In this document: piece by piece, positions 25,908 to 33,861 of the stretch
How positions within the stretch are numbered: position 1 is the stretch's first letter
How the letters are laid out: each line of letters opens with the position of its first letter
NCBI RefSeq assembly: GCF_001643775.1
Contig: NZ_CP011402.1
Span: forward strand, 2,140,432 to 2,204,431
DNA: 64,000 nt
DNA from: Denitrobacterium detoxificans
Lineage (GTDB): Bacteria; Actinomycetota; Coriobacteriia; Coriobacteriales; Eggerthellaceae
Reading direction: 5' to 3'
Translations under genes and position numbers: made by a program
Notes under the pieces: generated by a model
The model's database searches: none
Told to the model about the DNA's origin: nothing
What the model saw: the letters and a program-made list of their open reading frames with translations, nothing else

Positions 25908-27254
25908 CTACCCCTGCATCTTACGCAGGGAACCCATGATGTCGGCAATGGAATACAAACTGCCGAACGCGCACACCAGGCCACTGGCCCCGGCAATGTC
26001 GCGTGCACACGCCACGCCGCTGGCGATGTCGTCGGCGACGTGCAACTCCACGTCGCCCGCGCAACCCGGTACCTCGTGCGCAATACCCGCAATGGCCTGG
26101 GCAAGGTCGTGGGCGGGAAGGGCGCGGGGGTTGGGCGGCTGAATGCACACGAAGGCACTGCCCAGCGGAACAACCTGACGCAGCATGGCGGGATAATCCT
26201 TGTCGGCAAGTACGCCCACCAAAAACGTGACCTTGCGACCGGGGAAGACGCTCTTCAACGATTCCACGAGCACGCGTGCGCCCTGTGGATTGTGGCCACC
26301 ATCCACGATGAACGTAGGCTCGTGGGCAACAATCTCGAAGCGCCCCGGCCAACGCGCGCTAGAAATGCCCTGGCAGATGGCCTCATCGGATACGTTGAAG
26401 CCACGCGCACGCAGGGCCAGGCACGCCTCGATAGCAAGCGCCGCATTCTGCGGCTGATACGAACCCAGCAGGCGCGTTGCAAGGTTGGGAAAGCCCGCAT
26501 ACGAAAAGGCACGCACGGGAATGGCATGGCCATCCTGCACGAGCTCTTCCAAGCGCGAATCGGAAAGAGCGGCGGCATTCACCCAGGTGACAGGCGCATC
26601 AAACGCGGCCGCGGCCTGCTCGATCACGCGCTTCGCCCCTTCCGCCTGACAAGCGCTCACAACCGTGGCGCCAGGCTTGATGATCCCCGCCTTCTCGCGA
26701 GCGATGGCTTCGACGGTGTCTCCCAGCAGATGGGTGTGATCAAGAGCGATGGGAGCAAGCACGCACACCTCAGGATGGGCGAGCACGTTCGTGGAGTCCA
26801 GGCGACCTCCCAGGCCAACCTCGATGACCGCGCATTCACATTCCGCCTGCTTGAAGGCGACAAACGCCACTGCCGTCATCAGCTCGAACTCGGTTGGGTG
26901 GTCACTCATGGTCTCGGCCACGGCGCGAACCTCCAACGTGGCACGCATAAGGGCCTCGGGCGAAATGTTGCACCCATCGATGCGGATGCGATCGGAAAAC
27001 TCGATGATATACGGGCTGGTGAACAGCCCCGTACGATACCCGGCCGCCTGCAGCACGCTGGAAATATACGCGCAGGTAGAGCCTTTGCCGTTCGTACCCG
27101 CAACATGCACCACGCGCAGGGAATCCTGGGGGTTTCCCAGGCGTTCCATGAGCTGCGTAATACGGTCGAGTCCCATGCGGCTTTCCTGCCAGCGCGGGGT
27201 ATTGATGTATTCAACCGGGTCGAAACCGGCAAGCGCTTCCTCTACCATGCGCAT
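25908..27254 (-). CDS. folC: Folylpolyglutamate synthase / dihydrofolate synthase
   Basis: 448 residues of the Mur-ligase-like FolC family. It adds glutamate to dihydropteroate or tetrahydrofolate using ATP. The nucleotide loop HVAGTNGKGST is at about residues 50-60, with GLFTSPYI next, IEVGLGGRLDSTNV and IALDHTHLLGDT in the centre, and DGGHNPQG in the C-terminal domain. The start could be this ATG or one two codons later; neither has a strong ribosome site. It is last in alr-udg-folC. Confidence 0.94.
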   Translation of the reverse strand: MRMVEEALAGFDPVEYINTPRWQESRMGLDRITQLMERLGNPQDSLRVVHVAGTNGKGSTCAYISSVLQAAGYRTGLFTSPYIIEFSDRIRIDGCNISPEALMRATLEVRAVAETMSDHPTEFELMTAVAFVAFKQAECECAVIEVGLGGRLDSTNVLAHPEVCVLAPIALDHTHLLGDTVEAIAREKAGIIKPGATVVSACQAEGAKRVIEQAAAAFDAPVTWVNAAALSDSRLEELVQDGHAIPVRAFSYAGFPNLATRLLGSYQPQNAALAIEACLALRARGFNVSDEAICQGISSARWPGRFEIVAHEPTFIVDGGHNPQGARVLVESLKSVFPGRKVTFLVGVLADKDYPAMLRQVVPLGSAFVCIQPPNPRALPAHDLAQAIAGIAHEVPGCAGDVELHVADDIASGVACARDIAGASGLVCAFGSLYSIADIMGSLRKMQG

Positions 27255-27279
27255 TCCAATCAGTATTCGTAGCCGAAGG

Positions 27280-27852
27280 CTATTTCTTCAACAGTTCGCC
27301 CAATGTGGCGAAATCCTCTTCAAGCGCAGCCTGCTTCTTCCTGTCGTAGATGGCAGCGGCGGGATGATAGATGGGAAACACCTTGAACCTGCCAATCTGC
27401 TGAAGCTGACCGTGCAGCTGCGTAATGCCCACTTGGGTTTTCAAGATGTACTTCGTTGCGAAGTTTCCCAGCGTAACGATAAATTCCGGGTCGATGGCGC
27501 GCGTCTGGTCGCGCAGGAACGGCGTGCACTGCTCGATTTCCTCGGCGCGCGGGTTCCGGTTTCCTGGCGGGCGGCACTTCAGCACGTTCGCGATGAACAC
27601 CTCTTCGCGCGTAAGGCCCGCAATGGCCAACAGCTTGGAAAGCGACTTGCCGGCAGCGCCCACGAACGGCACGCCCTGGGCATCTTCATTCTTGCCCGGA
27701 GCCTCGCCGATGATGAGCACGCGCGCATGCGGGTCGCCATCGCCAAAGACCACGTTCGTGCGCCCGTCGGCCAGCGGGCAGGCATGGCACGCCTGCACCT
27801 GAGTACGAATTTCCTCGAGCGAAACGCCCTCGTGACGTGCGGAAGAGCTCAT
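27280..27852 (-). CDS. Uracil-DNA glycosylase, family 4 (Fe-S type)
   Basis: 190 residues. It removes uracil from DNA. Family 4 marks are the catalytic-loop sequence IGEAPGKNEDAQG, FVGAAGK, and four Cys for a [4Fe-4S] cluster: two in CHACPL, one in LKCRPPGNRNP and one in EQCTPF. The second uracil-pocket motif YHPAAA is near the C-terminus. It sits 9 bp after alr and 25 bp before folC, so the three genes form an operon. Confidence 0.93.
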   Translation of the reverse strand: MSSSARHEGVSLEEIRTQVQACHACPLADGRTNVVFGDGDPHARVLIIGEAPGKNEDAQGVPFVGAAGKSLSKLLAIAGLTREEVFIANVLKCRPPGNRNPRAEEIEQCTPFLRDQTRAIDPEFIVTLGNFATKYILKTQVGITQLHGQLQQIGRFKVFPIYHPAAAIYDRKKQAALEEDFATLGELLKK

Positions 27853-27861
27853 TACCGCAAC

Positions 27862-29157
27862 CTACACGTACACGCGCGGCAGCCTGTGGCTGAATGCGAT
27901 GGCAAGCTCGTGCTCGATGGTATGCAGGGTGTATGCCATCTCGGTGATGGTGGTAACGGCATCGCCCTGCTGCCCCACGACGGTAACCACGTCGCCAATT
28001 TGCGGATCGAGACGGCGGCGCGTACCGTACGTGCGCATGTCCACCTCGAACATACACTGGTCCATGCAAATATTGCCAACCTGCGGCACATAGGTACCGT
28101 CGAGAATGAAGTTCACGCGACTGGAAAGCGCGCGATTCAGACCGTCGGCATAGCCAATGGGTAGCGTGCAGATCTTCACGCTACCGGTGCTGCGGTAATT
28201 CAGACCGTAGCTTACGCCCTCGCTCATGGGCACCTGCTTGCATTCGGTAATGCGCGCATAGACGCTCATGGCGGGCTTCAGGTTCACCGTGCCACGCGTT
28301 TCGTTGCACGGATGAAAGCCATACAGGGAAATGCCCAGGCGCGCCATGTCGAAGTGCGTTTGGGGATAGCGCAGCAGTGCGGCGGAATTAGCCGCGTGCA
28401 CGGTGCCGGGGTCGATGCCCGCAACACGCAGCGCGTCGATGGCCTCGGTAAAGCGATGCACCTGAATGGTGAAGTCGATGTTTTCCGGCATGTCGGCCGT
28501 GGCGAAATGGGTAAACGTACCCACCTGCTCCAACGCGCGGTGGAAGCTCACCGTGCGCTCGAAGTCGATGATTTCCTCGGCACGCACGCCAATACGGTTC
28601 ATGCCCGTATTCACGGCCAGGTGGAACGGGGCCTTCATGCCATGCGCATCGGCCATTTCGGCATACGCCAGGGCGAATTCCGGCGTGTAGACCGCCGGCA
28701 TGATGTGATACCCCAGAAGCAGCGGAATGGAAGAAGCGGGAGGCTCGGCCAGCACCAGAATGGGCGCATGGATGCCCGCCTTGCGCAGCTCGACGCCCTC
28801 GTCGACAGTGGCCACCGCCAGCTCGTCGGCGCCGCTATTCAACGCGGTGCGCGCCACGCGCACGGCACCATGACCGTAGGCGTCGGCCTTCACAACCGCC
28901 ATAAGGCGGCAACCCGGGCGCAAGCGACGCTTCGCCTCGAGCACGTTATTGCGAATGGCGGAAAGGTCGATTTCCACCCATGCCCAACGACGGCCGGACG
29001 AAGGCATTTCGTCGAGCTTCTCCAAATCGAAGGGCACTTCCCCATGGGGACTGCTCGCTTCGGCCGAACGAGAATACTGGAAGCTGCTCTTCTTCCGGTT
29101 GAAGCCGGTAAATCCATTCAACGGTTCTTCGTGCGCCACAACATGCCTTTCTTTCAT
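27862..29157 (-). CDS. alr: Alanine racemase
   Basis: 431 residues as drawn. This PLP enzyme interconverts L- and D-alanine for peptidoglycan. The fold-III barrel begins AWVEIDLSAIRNN, the PLP lysine is in AVVKADAYGHG, the catalytic Tyr region is YGLNYRSTG, and GNICMDQCMFEVD is the C-terminal signature. About 55 residues precede the usual start and are low-complexity. The first ATG has no ribosome site, whereas a GTG six codons later has AAAGG 6 nt upstream, so true translation may begin at 29139. It is first in the operon, divergent from map. Confidence 0.94.
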   Translation of the reverse strand: MKERHVVAHEEPLNGFTGFNRKKSSFQYSRSAEASSPHGEVPFDLEKLDEMPSSGRRWAWVEIDLSAIRNNVLEAKRRLRPGCRLMAVVKADAYGHGAVRVARTALNSGADELAVATVDEGVELRKAGIHAPILVLAEPPASSIPLLLGYHIMPAVYTPEFALAYAEMADAHGMKAPFHLAVNTGMNRIGVRAEEIIDFERTVSFHRALEQVGTFTHFATADMPENIDFTIQVHRFTEAIDALRVAGIDPGTVHAANSAALLRYPQTHFDMARLGISLYGFHPCNETRGTVNLKPAMSVYARITECKQVPMSEGVSYGLNYRSTGSVKICTLPIGYADGLNRALSSRVNFILDGTYVPQVGNICMDQCMFEVDMRTYGTRRRLDPQIGDVVTVVGQQGDAVTTITEMAYTLHTIEHELAIAFSHRLPRVYV

Positions 29158-29320
29158 ATGGAGGTTTCAGTATAGCGCGCTACGCGCGTGGCACGCCGCG
29201 CCCACACGTGAGCAACACGTGAGTTACCGCACTCCGTCAAACGCGAGCATTATTCCCGTATTTGGATTATGATTGCACGAATACAAAGGAGCGGCACCTG
29301 CCGCCAATGAAAGGAATCCC

Positions 29321-30205
29321 ATGTTCGACGGACTCATCTCCCCGAACCGCAACGACGAATGCTGGTGCGGTAGCGGAAAGAAATACAAGAAATGCCACCT
29401 GCGCAACGACGAGCGCATGCAGGAACTCTACGACCAGGGCAACGAAATGCTCTATCGCAGCCTGCTGAAGACACCCGAGGAAATCGAGGGCATCAAGTAC
29501 TCGGCCGAGGTCAACGTGGGCTCGCTCGACTACGTGGCCGAGCACATCGGCCCCGGCGTCACCACCGCCGAAATCGACAAGTGGGTCTACGACTACTGCA
29601 TCGAACACGATGCCATCCCCGCCGACCTGGACTACGAAGGCTTCCCGAAGAGCGTCTGCACGTCCATCAACAGCGTGGTCTGCCATGGCATTCCCTCGGA
29701 AGACGACGTGCTGCAGGAAGGCGACATCGTAAACGTGGACATGTCCACCATCCGCAACGGCTACTTCAGCGATTCGTCGCGCATGTTCTGCATCGGCGAG
29801 GTCAGCCCCGAGCGCAAGCGCCTGGTGGAAGTCACGAAGGCCTCGGTAGAAGCGGGCCTGGCCGCCGTGAAGCCCTGGGGACACCTGGGCGACGTAAGCG
29901 CCGCCGTGAACAAGGTGGCCACGGAAGCCGGCTACTCGGTCGTGGCCGAATTCGGCGGACACGGCATTGGCCTGGAATTCCACGAGGATCCGTTCGTGAG
30001 CTTCGTGGCCGAGGCGGGTACGGGCCCCATCCTGGTACCGGGTATGTGCTTCACCATCGAACCCATGGTGAACATGGGCGGCGCAGCCATCGACATGAAC
30101 GACCCAAATGGCTGGACGGTGCGCACCGCCGATGGCAGCGACTCCGCCCAGTGGGAAGTGCAGATCGTCGTCACCGAAGACGGCTACGAGCTGCTCTCCT
30201 GGTAA
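29321..30205 (+). CDS. map: Methionine aminopeptidase type I with N-terminal SEC-C zinc motif
   Basis: 294 residues. It removes initiator methionine from new proteins. A SEC-C motif (CWCGSGKKYKKCH, about residues 14-26) precedes the catalytic pita-bread domain. Metal ligands are visible: two Asp in VDMSTIRNGYFSDSS, His in GGHGIG, Glu in TIEPMV and Glu in QWEVQIVVTE. SEC-C extensions occur in several actinobacterial and clostridial MetAPs and may dock on the ribosome or SecA. AAAGGA lies 5 nt before the ATG. moeA and mogA follow on the same strand. Confidence 0.95.
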   Translation: MFDGLISPNRNDECWCGSGKKYKKCHLRNDERMQELYDQGNEMLYRSLLKTPEEIEGIKYSAEVNVGSLDYVAEHIGPGVTTAEIDKWVYDYCIEHDAIPADLDYEGFPKSVCTSINSVVCHGIPSEDDVLQEGDIVNVDMSTIRNGYFSDSSRMFCIGEVSPERKRLVEVTKASVEAGLAAVKPWGHLGDVSAAVNKVATEAGYSVVAEFGGHGIGLEFHEDPFVSFVAEAGTGPILVPGMCFTIEPMVNMGGAAIDMNDPNGWTVRTADGSDSAQWEVQIVVTEDGYELLSW

Positions 30206-30253
30206 TTCGCCCCACACAATCAACCACAGGCGCATTCACGCGAAAGGATTGCC

Positions 30254-31507
30254 ATGCCTGAAATGATTTCCCCCGAAGAGGCTCGCGAGCTGGTGCTTGC
30301 GGGCGTACATGCGCTCGACGTCGAGCGCGTTCCCCTGCTCGACGCAGTCGGTCGCGTTGCGGCCGAGCCCGTAACGAGCGACATCGACATCTCGCCCTTC
30401 GCCCATTCCGCCATGGACGGCTACGCCCTGCATGCGGCAGAGCTCGAAGGGGCCACGGAAGAGAACCCCGTCACGCTGCGCGTCATCGCCGAAGAAGGCG
30501 CCGGCAGCGTATTCGAGGGCACCATCGGCGCAGGCGAGTGCATCCGCATCATGACGGGCGCGCCCCTACCCGAAAGCGCCGATGCCGTCGTGAAGTACGA
30601 AATCGTCGGCATTGTGGAAGGCGACGGCAAGACGGGGAGCATCGTTTCGTTCACCGCTCCCACCAAGCCGCGCAACAACATTCGCGAAGCAGGCGAGGAA
30701 GCCAAGGCGGGCGAAACGGTCGTGCAGGTGGGCGAAGTCATCAGCGCTGCGGGCATTGGCTTTCTAGCCAGCTGCGGAGCCATGGAAGTGGCCACGTACC
30801 GCCGCCCCCGCGTTGCCATCATCGCAACGGGCAGCGAGCTCGTGCCGCCCAGCGAAGTGCCCACGCCCGGCAAGATTCGCAACTCGAACAGCTACGCCAT
30901 GGCCGCCTGCGTGCAGCAGGCCGGCGGCATTCCCCAGGTGCTCCCCATCGTGGAAGACACCTACGAGGCGCTTGCCGAGGCCGTGCAGGAAGCAGTGAAG
31001 ACCTGCGATTTCGTAATCACCACGGGCGGCGCCGCGAACGGCGACTATGACTTCATCAAGCCCGTCGTGGATACGCTCGGCGACCTGCGCATGACCACCG
31101 TAAACATGCGCCCGGGCAAAGCCCAGACGTTTGGCCTGGTAGACGGCGTGCCAGTATTCGGCCTGCCAGGCAACCCCGCAGCTGCCTACATTGGCTTCCA
31201 CGTACTCATTCGCCCCGCGCTGCGCAAGATGCAGGGCTACACGCACTTCGAGCACACCAAGGTCATGGCGCGCCTTTCCTGCAACATGAAGAAGAAGGAC
31301 CCGCGTCGCATCTACACGCGTTCCACCATCGTGCGCGAAGGCGACGACTACGTGGTAACGCCTGCAAAGAATCAGAGCAGTGGCTTGTTCGGGCCCATCC
31401 AGCGAAGCAACTGCATGGCCATCATGCCCGAAGGCCTGGAAAGCAAGCAGGCAGGCGACCTGGTAGAATGCCTACTTTTGGACATCCCCGAGGAGTTGGT
31501 GCTGTAA
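30254..31507 (+). CDS. moeA: Molybdopterin molybdotransferase MoeA
   Basis: 417 residues. MoeA inserts molybdate into adenylylated molybdopterin. Family marks are HSAMDGYAL, IMTGAPLPESADAVV, IIATGSEL, the ITTGGAANGDYDF catalytic loop, and GLPGNPAAAYIGF. The loop normally reads TGGxSxGDxD; here Asn replaces the usual Val before GDYD. AAAGGATTGCC precedes the ATG. The stop overlaps the mogA start by 1 nt, so the pair is translationally coupled. Confidence 0.95.
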   Translation: MPEMISPEEARELVLAGVHALDVERVPLLDAVGRVAAEPVTSDIDISPFAHSAMDGYALHAAELEGATEENPVTLRVIAEEGAGSVFEGTIGAGECIRIMTGAPLPESADAVVKYEIVGIVEGDGKTGSIVSFTAPTKPRNNIREAGEEAKAGETVVQVGEVISAAGIGFLASCGAMEVATYRRPRVAIIATGSELVPPSEVPTPGKIRNSNSYAMAACVQQAGGIPQVLPIVEDTYEALAEAVQEAVKTCDFVITTGGAANGDYDFIKPVVDTLGDLRMTTVNMRPGKAQTFGLVDGVPVFGLPGNPAAAYIGFHVLIRPALRKMQGYTHFEHTKVMARLSCNMKKKDPRRIYTRSTIVREGDDYVVTPAKNQSSGLFGPIQRSNCMAIMPEGLESKQAGDLVECLLLDIPEELVL

Positions 31508-32067
31508 TGACGAACGCAGAACAGTTCGATCCGCAAGCCGCGGCGCAGGCCGCCCACGCACACGATGCGGCCCACGGCAAGGCGCCTCATCGCCATATTC
31601 CGCGCGTGGCCATCGTAACGTGCTCCGACACGCGCACGATCGACCAGGACACGGCAGGCGCCGCGCTCATCAAGCTCATCCTCGCCGAAGGGTGGCACGT
31701 GGCAAGCCGTGTCATCGTTCCCGACGACCGCGAGAAGATTGGTCAGGCCATCGTAAACGCAACCGACGCCCTCGACGCCGACATCGTTCTCACCTGCGGC
31801 GGCAGCGGACTTTCGCTACGCGACGTAACGCCCGAGGCAACGGCCGACGTATGCGACCGCTACGTTCCCGGTATTGTGGAGGCCATGCGCGCTCACAGCA
31901 TCGCCATCACGCCCCACGCCATGCTCTCGCGTGCCGTGTGCATGCAGCGCGGGCGTCACCTGGTAATAAATCTGCCGGGCAGCGAAAAGGCAGCCCGCGA
32001 GAACTGGGACGGCATCAAGGCCGCCCTACCCCATGCCGTCTCCATGATGGCAGGCGAAGGCCACTAG
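31507..32067 (+). CDS. mogA: MogA/MoaB family molybdopterin adenylyltransferase
   Basis: 186 residues. It adenylylates molybdopterin before MoeA inserts the metal. Marks are IVTCSDTR, DTAGAALIKLI, and the MPT-binding loop TCGGSGLSLRDVTPEAT. A His/Ala-rich leader (HAHDAAHGKAPHRH, roughly residues 15-28) is not part of the family core and could bind a metal. The ATG overlaps the moeA TAA as TAATG. A terminator follows at 32092. Confidence 0.92.
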   Translation: MTNAEQFDPQAAAQAAHAHDAAHGKAPHRHIPRVAIVTCSDTRTIDQDTAGAALIKLILAEGWHVASRVIVPDDREKIGQAIVNATDALDADIVLTCGGSGLSLRDVTPEATADVCDRYVPGIVEAMRAHSIAITPHAMLSRAVCMQRGRHLVINLPGSEKAARENWDGIKAALPHAVSMMAGEGH

Positions 32068-32091
32068 GCCGCCAAGCCATATCTGTACGCC

Positions 32092-32127
32092 TAGCGGCTG
32101 GACGCATCACGCGCCTAGCCGCTTTTC
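32092..32127 (+). terminator. Intrinsic terminator of map-moeA-mogA
   Basis: AGCGGCTGG and CCTAGCCGCT form a 9-bp stem with a single bulged base around a 12-nt loop, followed by TTTTC, 25 bp past the mogA stop. Confidence 0.72.
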
Positions 32128-32144
32128 ATATCTTGAACAGGGTG

Positions 32145-32276
32145 TTTTCCCATTCGGGATAATCCTGGCGTATGTGCATACTTTTTTCCCAAATGGGAAA
32201 ATAGCGACCGTATTACGAAATTTTTCCCAAATGGGAATAATTTGCCAATCCTGCTATAATTTTCCCAATTGGGATA
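32145..32276 (+). promoter_or_regulatory. Four phased palindromic operators and promoter of the hipBA operon
   Basis: Four copies of TTTCCCA-WT-TGGGAWA lie with cores at 32149-32158 (imperfect, CCCATTCGGG), 32188-32197, 32226-32235 and 32264-32273. Their centres are 39, 38 and 38 bp apart. A TATAAT at 32255-32260 precedes the last operator; the third covers the expected -35 position, so bound repressor would block RNA polymerase. The operators are not the E. coli HipB consensus (TATCC-N8-GGATA). Confidence 0.8.
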
Positions 32277-32318
32277 TTTTCGAAACCCACAACCCGAGAT
32301 TCGAAAAGAAGGCATGCG

Positions 32319-32573
32319 ATGGAGTTCTTCCTACCCGCAAAACCACGTAACGTCGACGGCAAACTCCGCGACGCACAGGATCTGGGCGCAATCATTAGAA
32401 AGCGCCGCAAGAAAATAGGCCTTACGCAGGGCGAGCTTGCCGCCGCATGCCACTGCTCCGTGCGCTTCATCAGCGAGCTCGAACGCGGCGAAGCCGGAGG
32501 AAACATAAAACAGGTCATCCGCGTGTGCAAGGAAATTGGCATTGACCTCTTTGCGAAAGTAAGGGGCGAGTGA
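32319..32573 (+). CDS. hipB: HipB-like antitoxin, XRE-family repressor
   Basis: 84 residues. An XRE helix-turn-helix spans about residues 22-75 (LGAIIRKRRKKIGLTQGELA, then VRFISELERGEAG), preceded by a short basic arm. HipB proteins bind HipA, neutralise it and repress the operon as dimers. AAGG precedes the ATG at reasonable spacing. The stop overlaps the hipA ATG as TGATG. The four operators upstream are its predicted targets. The operon is less GC-rich in its promoter than flanking genes, consistent with transfer. Confidence 0.9.
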   Translation: MEFFLPAKPRNVDGKLRDAQDLGAIIRKRRKKIGLTQGELAAACHCSVRFISELERGEAGGNIKQVIRVCKEIGIDLFAKVRGE

Positions 32574-33856
32574 TGAAGCTTGCCGTGTATCGAGACAAGG
32601 AAGACGGGAAAGAGCTGGTCGGATGCATCGTTTTCGAACGAGGCGCGTACTCGCGTTTTGAATACGACGCATCATACGCTACGAAGGCACGCGAAAAAGG
32701 GGAGATCGGCATTTCCGAGCGCCTCCCTCTCTCCGACAAACCCTACGAAGACATCGAGATAGCTCCTTTCTTCCAGGGGCTACTGCCCGAAGGAGAGGTC
32801 CTCGCCAACCTCGCAAGCGCATACCAAGTTGCGAGAAACGATTACCTCACGTTGCTCGAAAAGCTCGGCTGCGAAAGCATCGGGGCGCTCACGTTCATTG
32901 CCGAGACAGCGGACGCAAGCGATTACGCACCCGACTATCAACCCGTCACCGAGCATGCCATCTCCGAAGCCTCGGAAGACCCCATACGTTTCGCCACCAC
33001 CGTAGCAAGCGAAACGCGCCTGTCGCTTGCTGGCGCGCAGTCAAAAGTCGCATGGTATCTGCCCGAGGGCCTCAACCCCAACGAAGCGGAAACGGACGAT
33101 TGGCTCGTCCCGAAAGGCACGGCACCATCAACCCACATCGTTAAGATCTCGCGCAGCGGCGAAGAAGAGCTCGCCCTGAACGAGTTGGCCTGCTCTATTC
33201 TTTCAACGTCGTGCGGAATAGAAACGGCCGAGGTAAGTCTTCTCCCCGACATTCCCGGCGCCATCGCCGTGAGGCGATACGACAGAGAATGGATCGAAGA
33301 AGGTCGTCTACTGCGACTCCACCAGGAGGACATCTGCCAGGCGCTTGGGCTTCCGCCCATATACAAATACCAGCCCGAAGGCGTTGATGCGGCTTACATC
33401 ATGCACGCCTCCGACCTCCTAAGGGACACGGTCGAGCAACCCGTTGAAGACGCAATCGAATTCGCGAAACGACTGGCATTCAACTACGCAGTGGGCAATG
33501 CAGATGCGCACCTGAAGAACAGCTCGCTGCTATACGATCGGGAATGGAAAAAGAGGCGACTGGCACCGATGTACGACGTCACGTGCATCCCGCTCAGCGG
33601 CTACTCGACGCAAATGCCCTTCGATTTCGGGGCGCATCGCGCCATGGACGACATCGACGAGCGGGACATCATGTCCATTGTGCTTGACGCCGACGTAAGC
33701 CTGGCGGCTTTCGACCATGCCATCGAAAGCATCATCAAAGGTTTCGAAACGCCCGCAGTCGAGGGAGCAGACGAAGACACGCAGCGTATGCTAGCGCGCA
33801 TCATCGAGAACTCGGCACCGAGGATTCAGGTCCTAAAGCGCTATGCAGGCAGGTAA
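32573..33856 (+). CDS. hipA: HipA-like serine/threonine kinase toxin
   Basis: 427 residues. HipA kinases phosphorylate glutamyl-tRNA synthetase or similar targets and induce dormancy. Full-length family features are present: the N-terminal subdomain ending PFFQGLLPEGE, the P-loop SLAGAQSK with Ser151 matching the regulatory autophosphorylated Ser150 of E. coli HipA, the ATP lysine in HIVKI, the catalytic NADAHLKN, and the metal-binding YDVTC. All key residues are intact, so it should be active. The next gene on the other strand ends 5 bp away. Confidence 0.92.
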   Translation: MKLAVYRDKEDGKELVGCIVFERGAYSRFEYDASYATKAREKGEIGISERLPLSDKPYEDIEIAPFFQGLLPEGEVLANLASAYQVARNDYLTLLEKLGCESIGALTFIAETADASDYAPDYQPVTEHAISEASEDPIRFATTVASETRLSLAGAQSKVAWYLPEGLNPNEAETDDWLVPKGTAPSTHIVKISRSGEEELALNELACSILSTSCGIETAEVSLLPDIPGAIAVRRYDREWIEEGRLLRLHQEDICQALGLPPIYKYQPEGVDAAYIMHASDLLRDTVEQPVEDAIEFAKRLAFNYAVGNADAHLKNSSLLYDREWKKRRLAPMYDVTCIPLSGYSTQMPFDFGAHRAMDDIDERDIMSIVLDADVSLAAFDHAIESIIKGFETPAVEGADEDTQRMLARIIENSAPRIQVLKRYAGR

Positions 33857-33861
33857 ATAAC

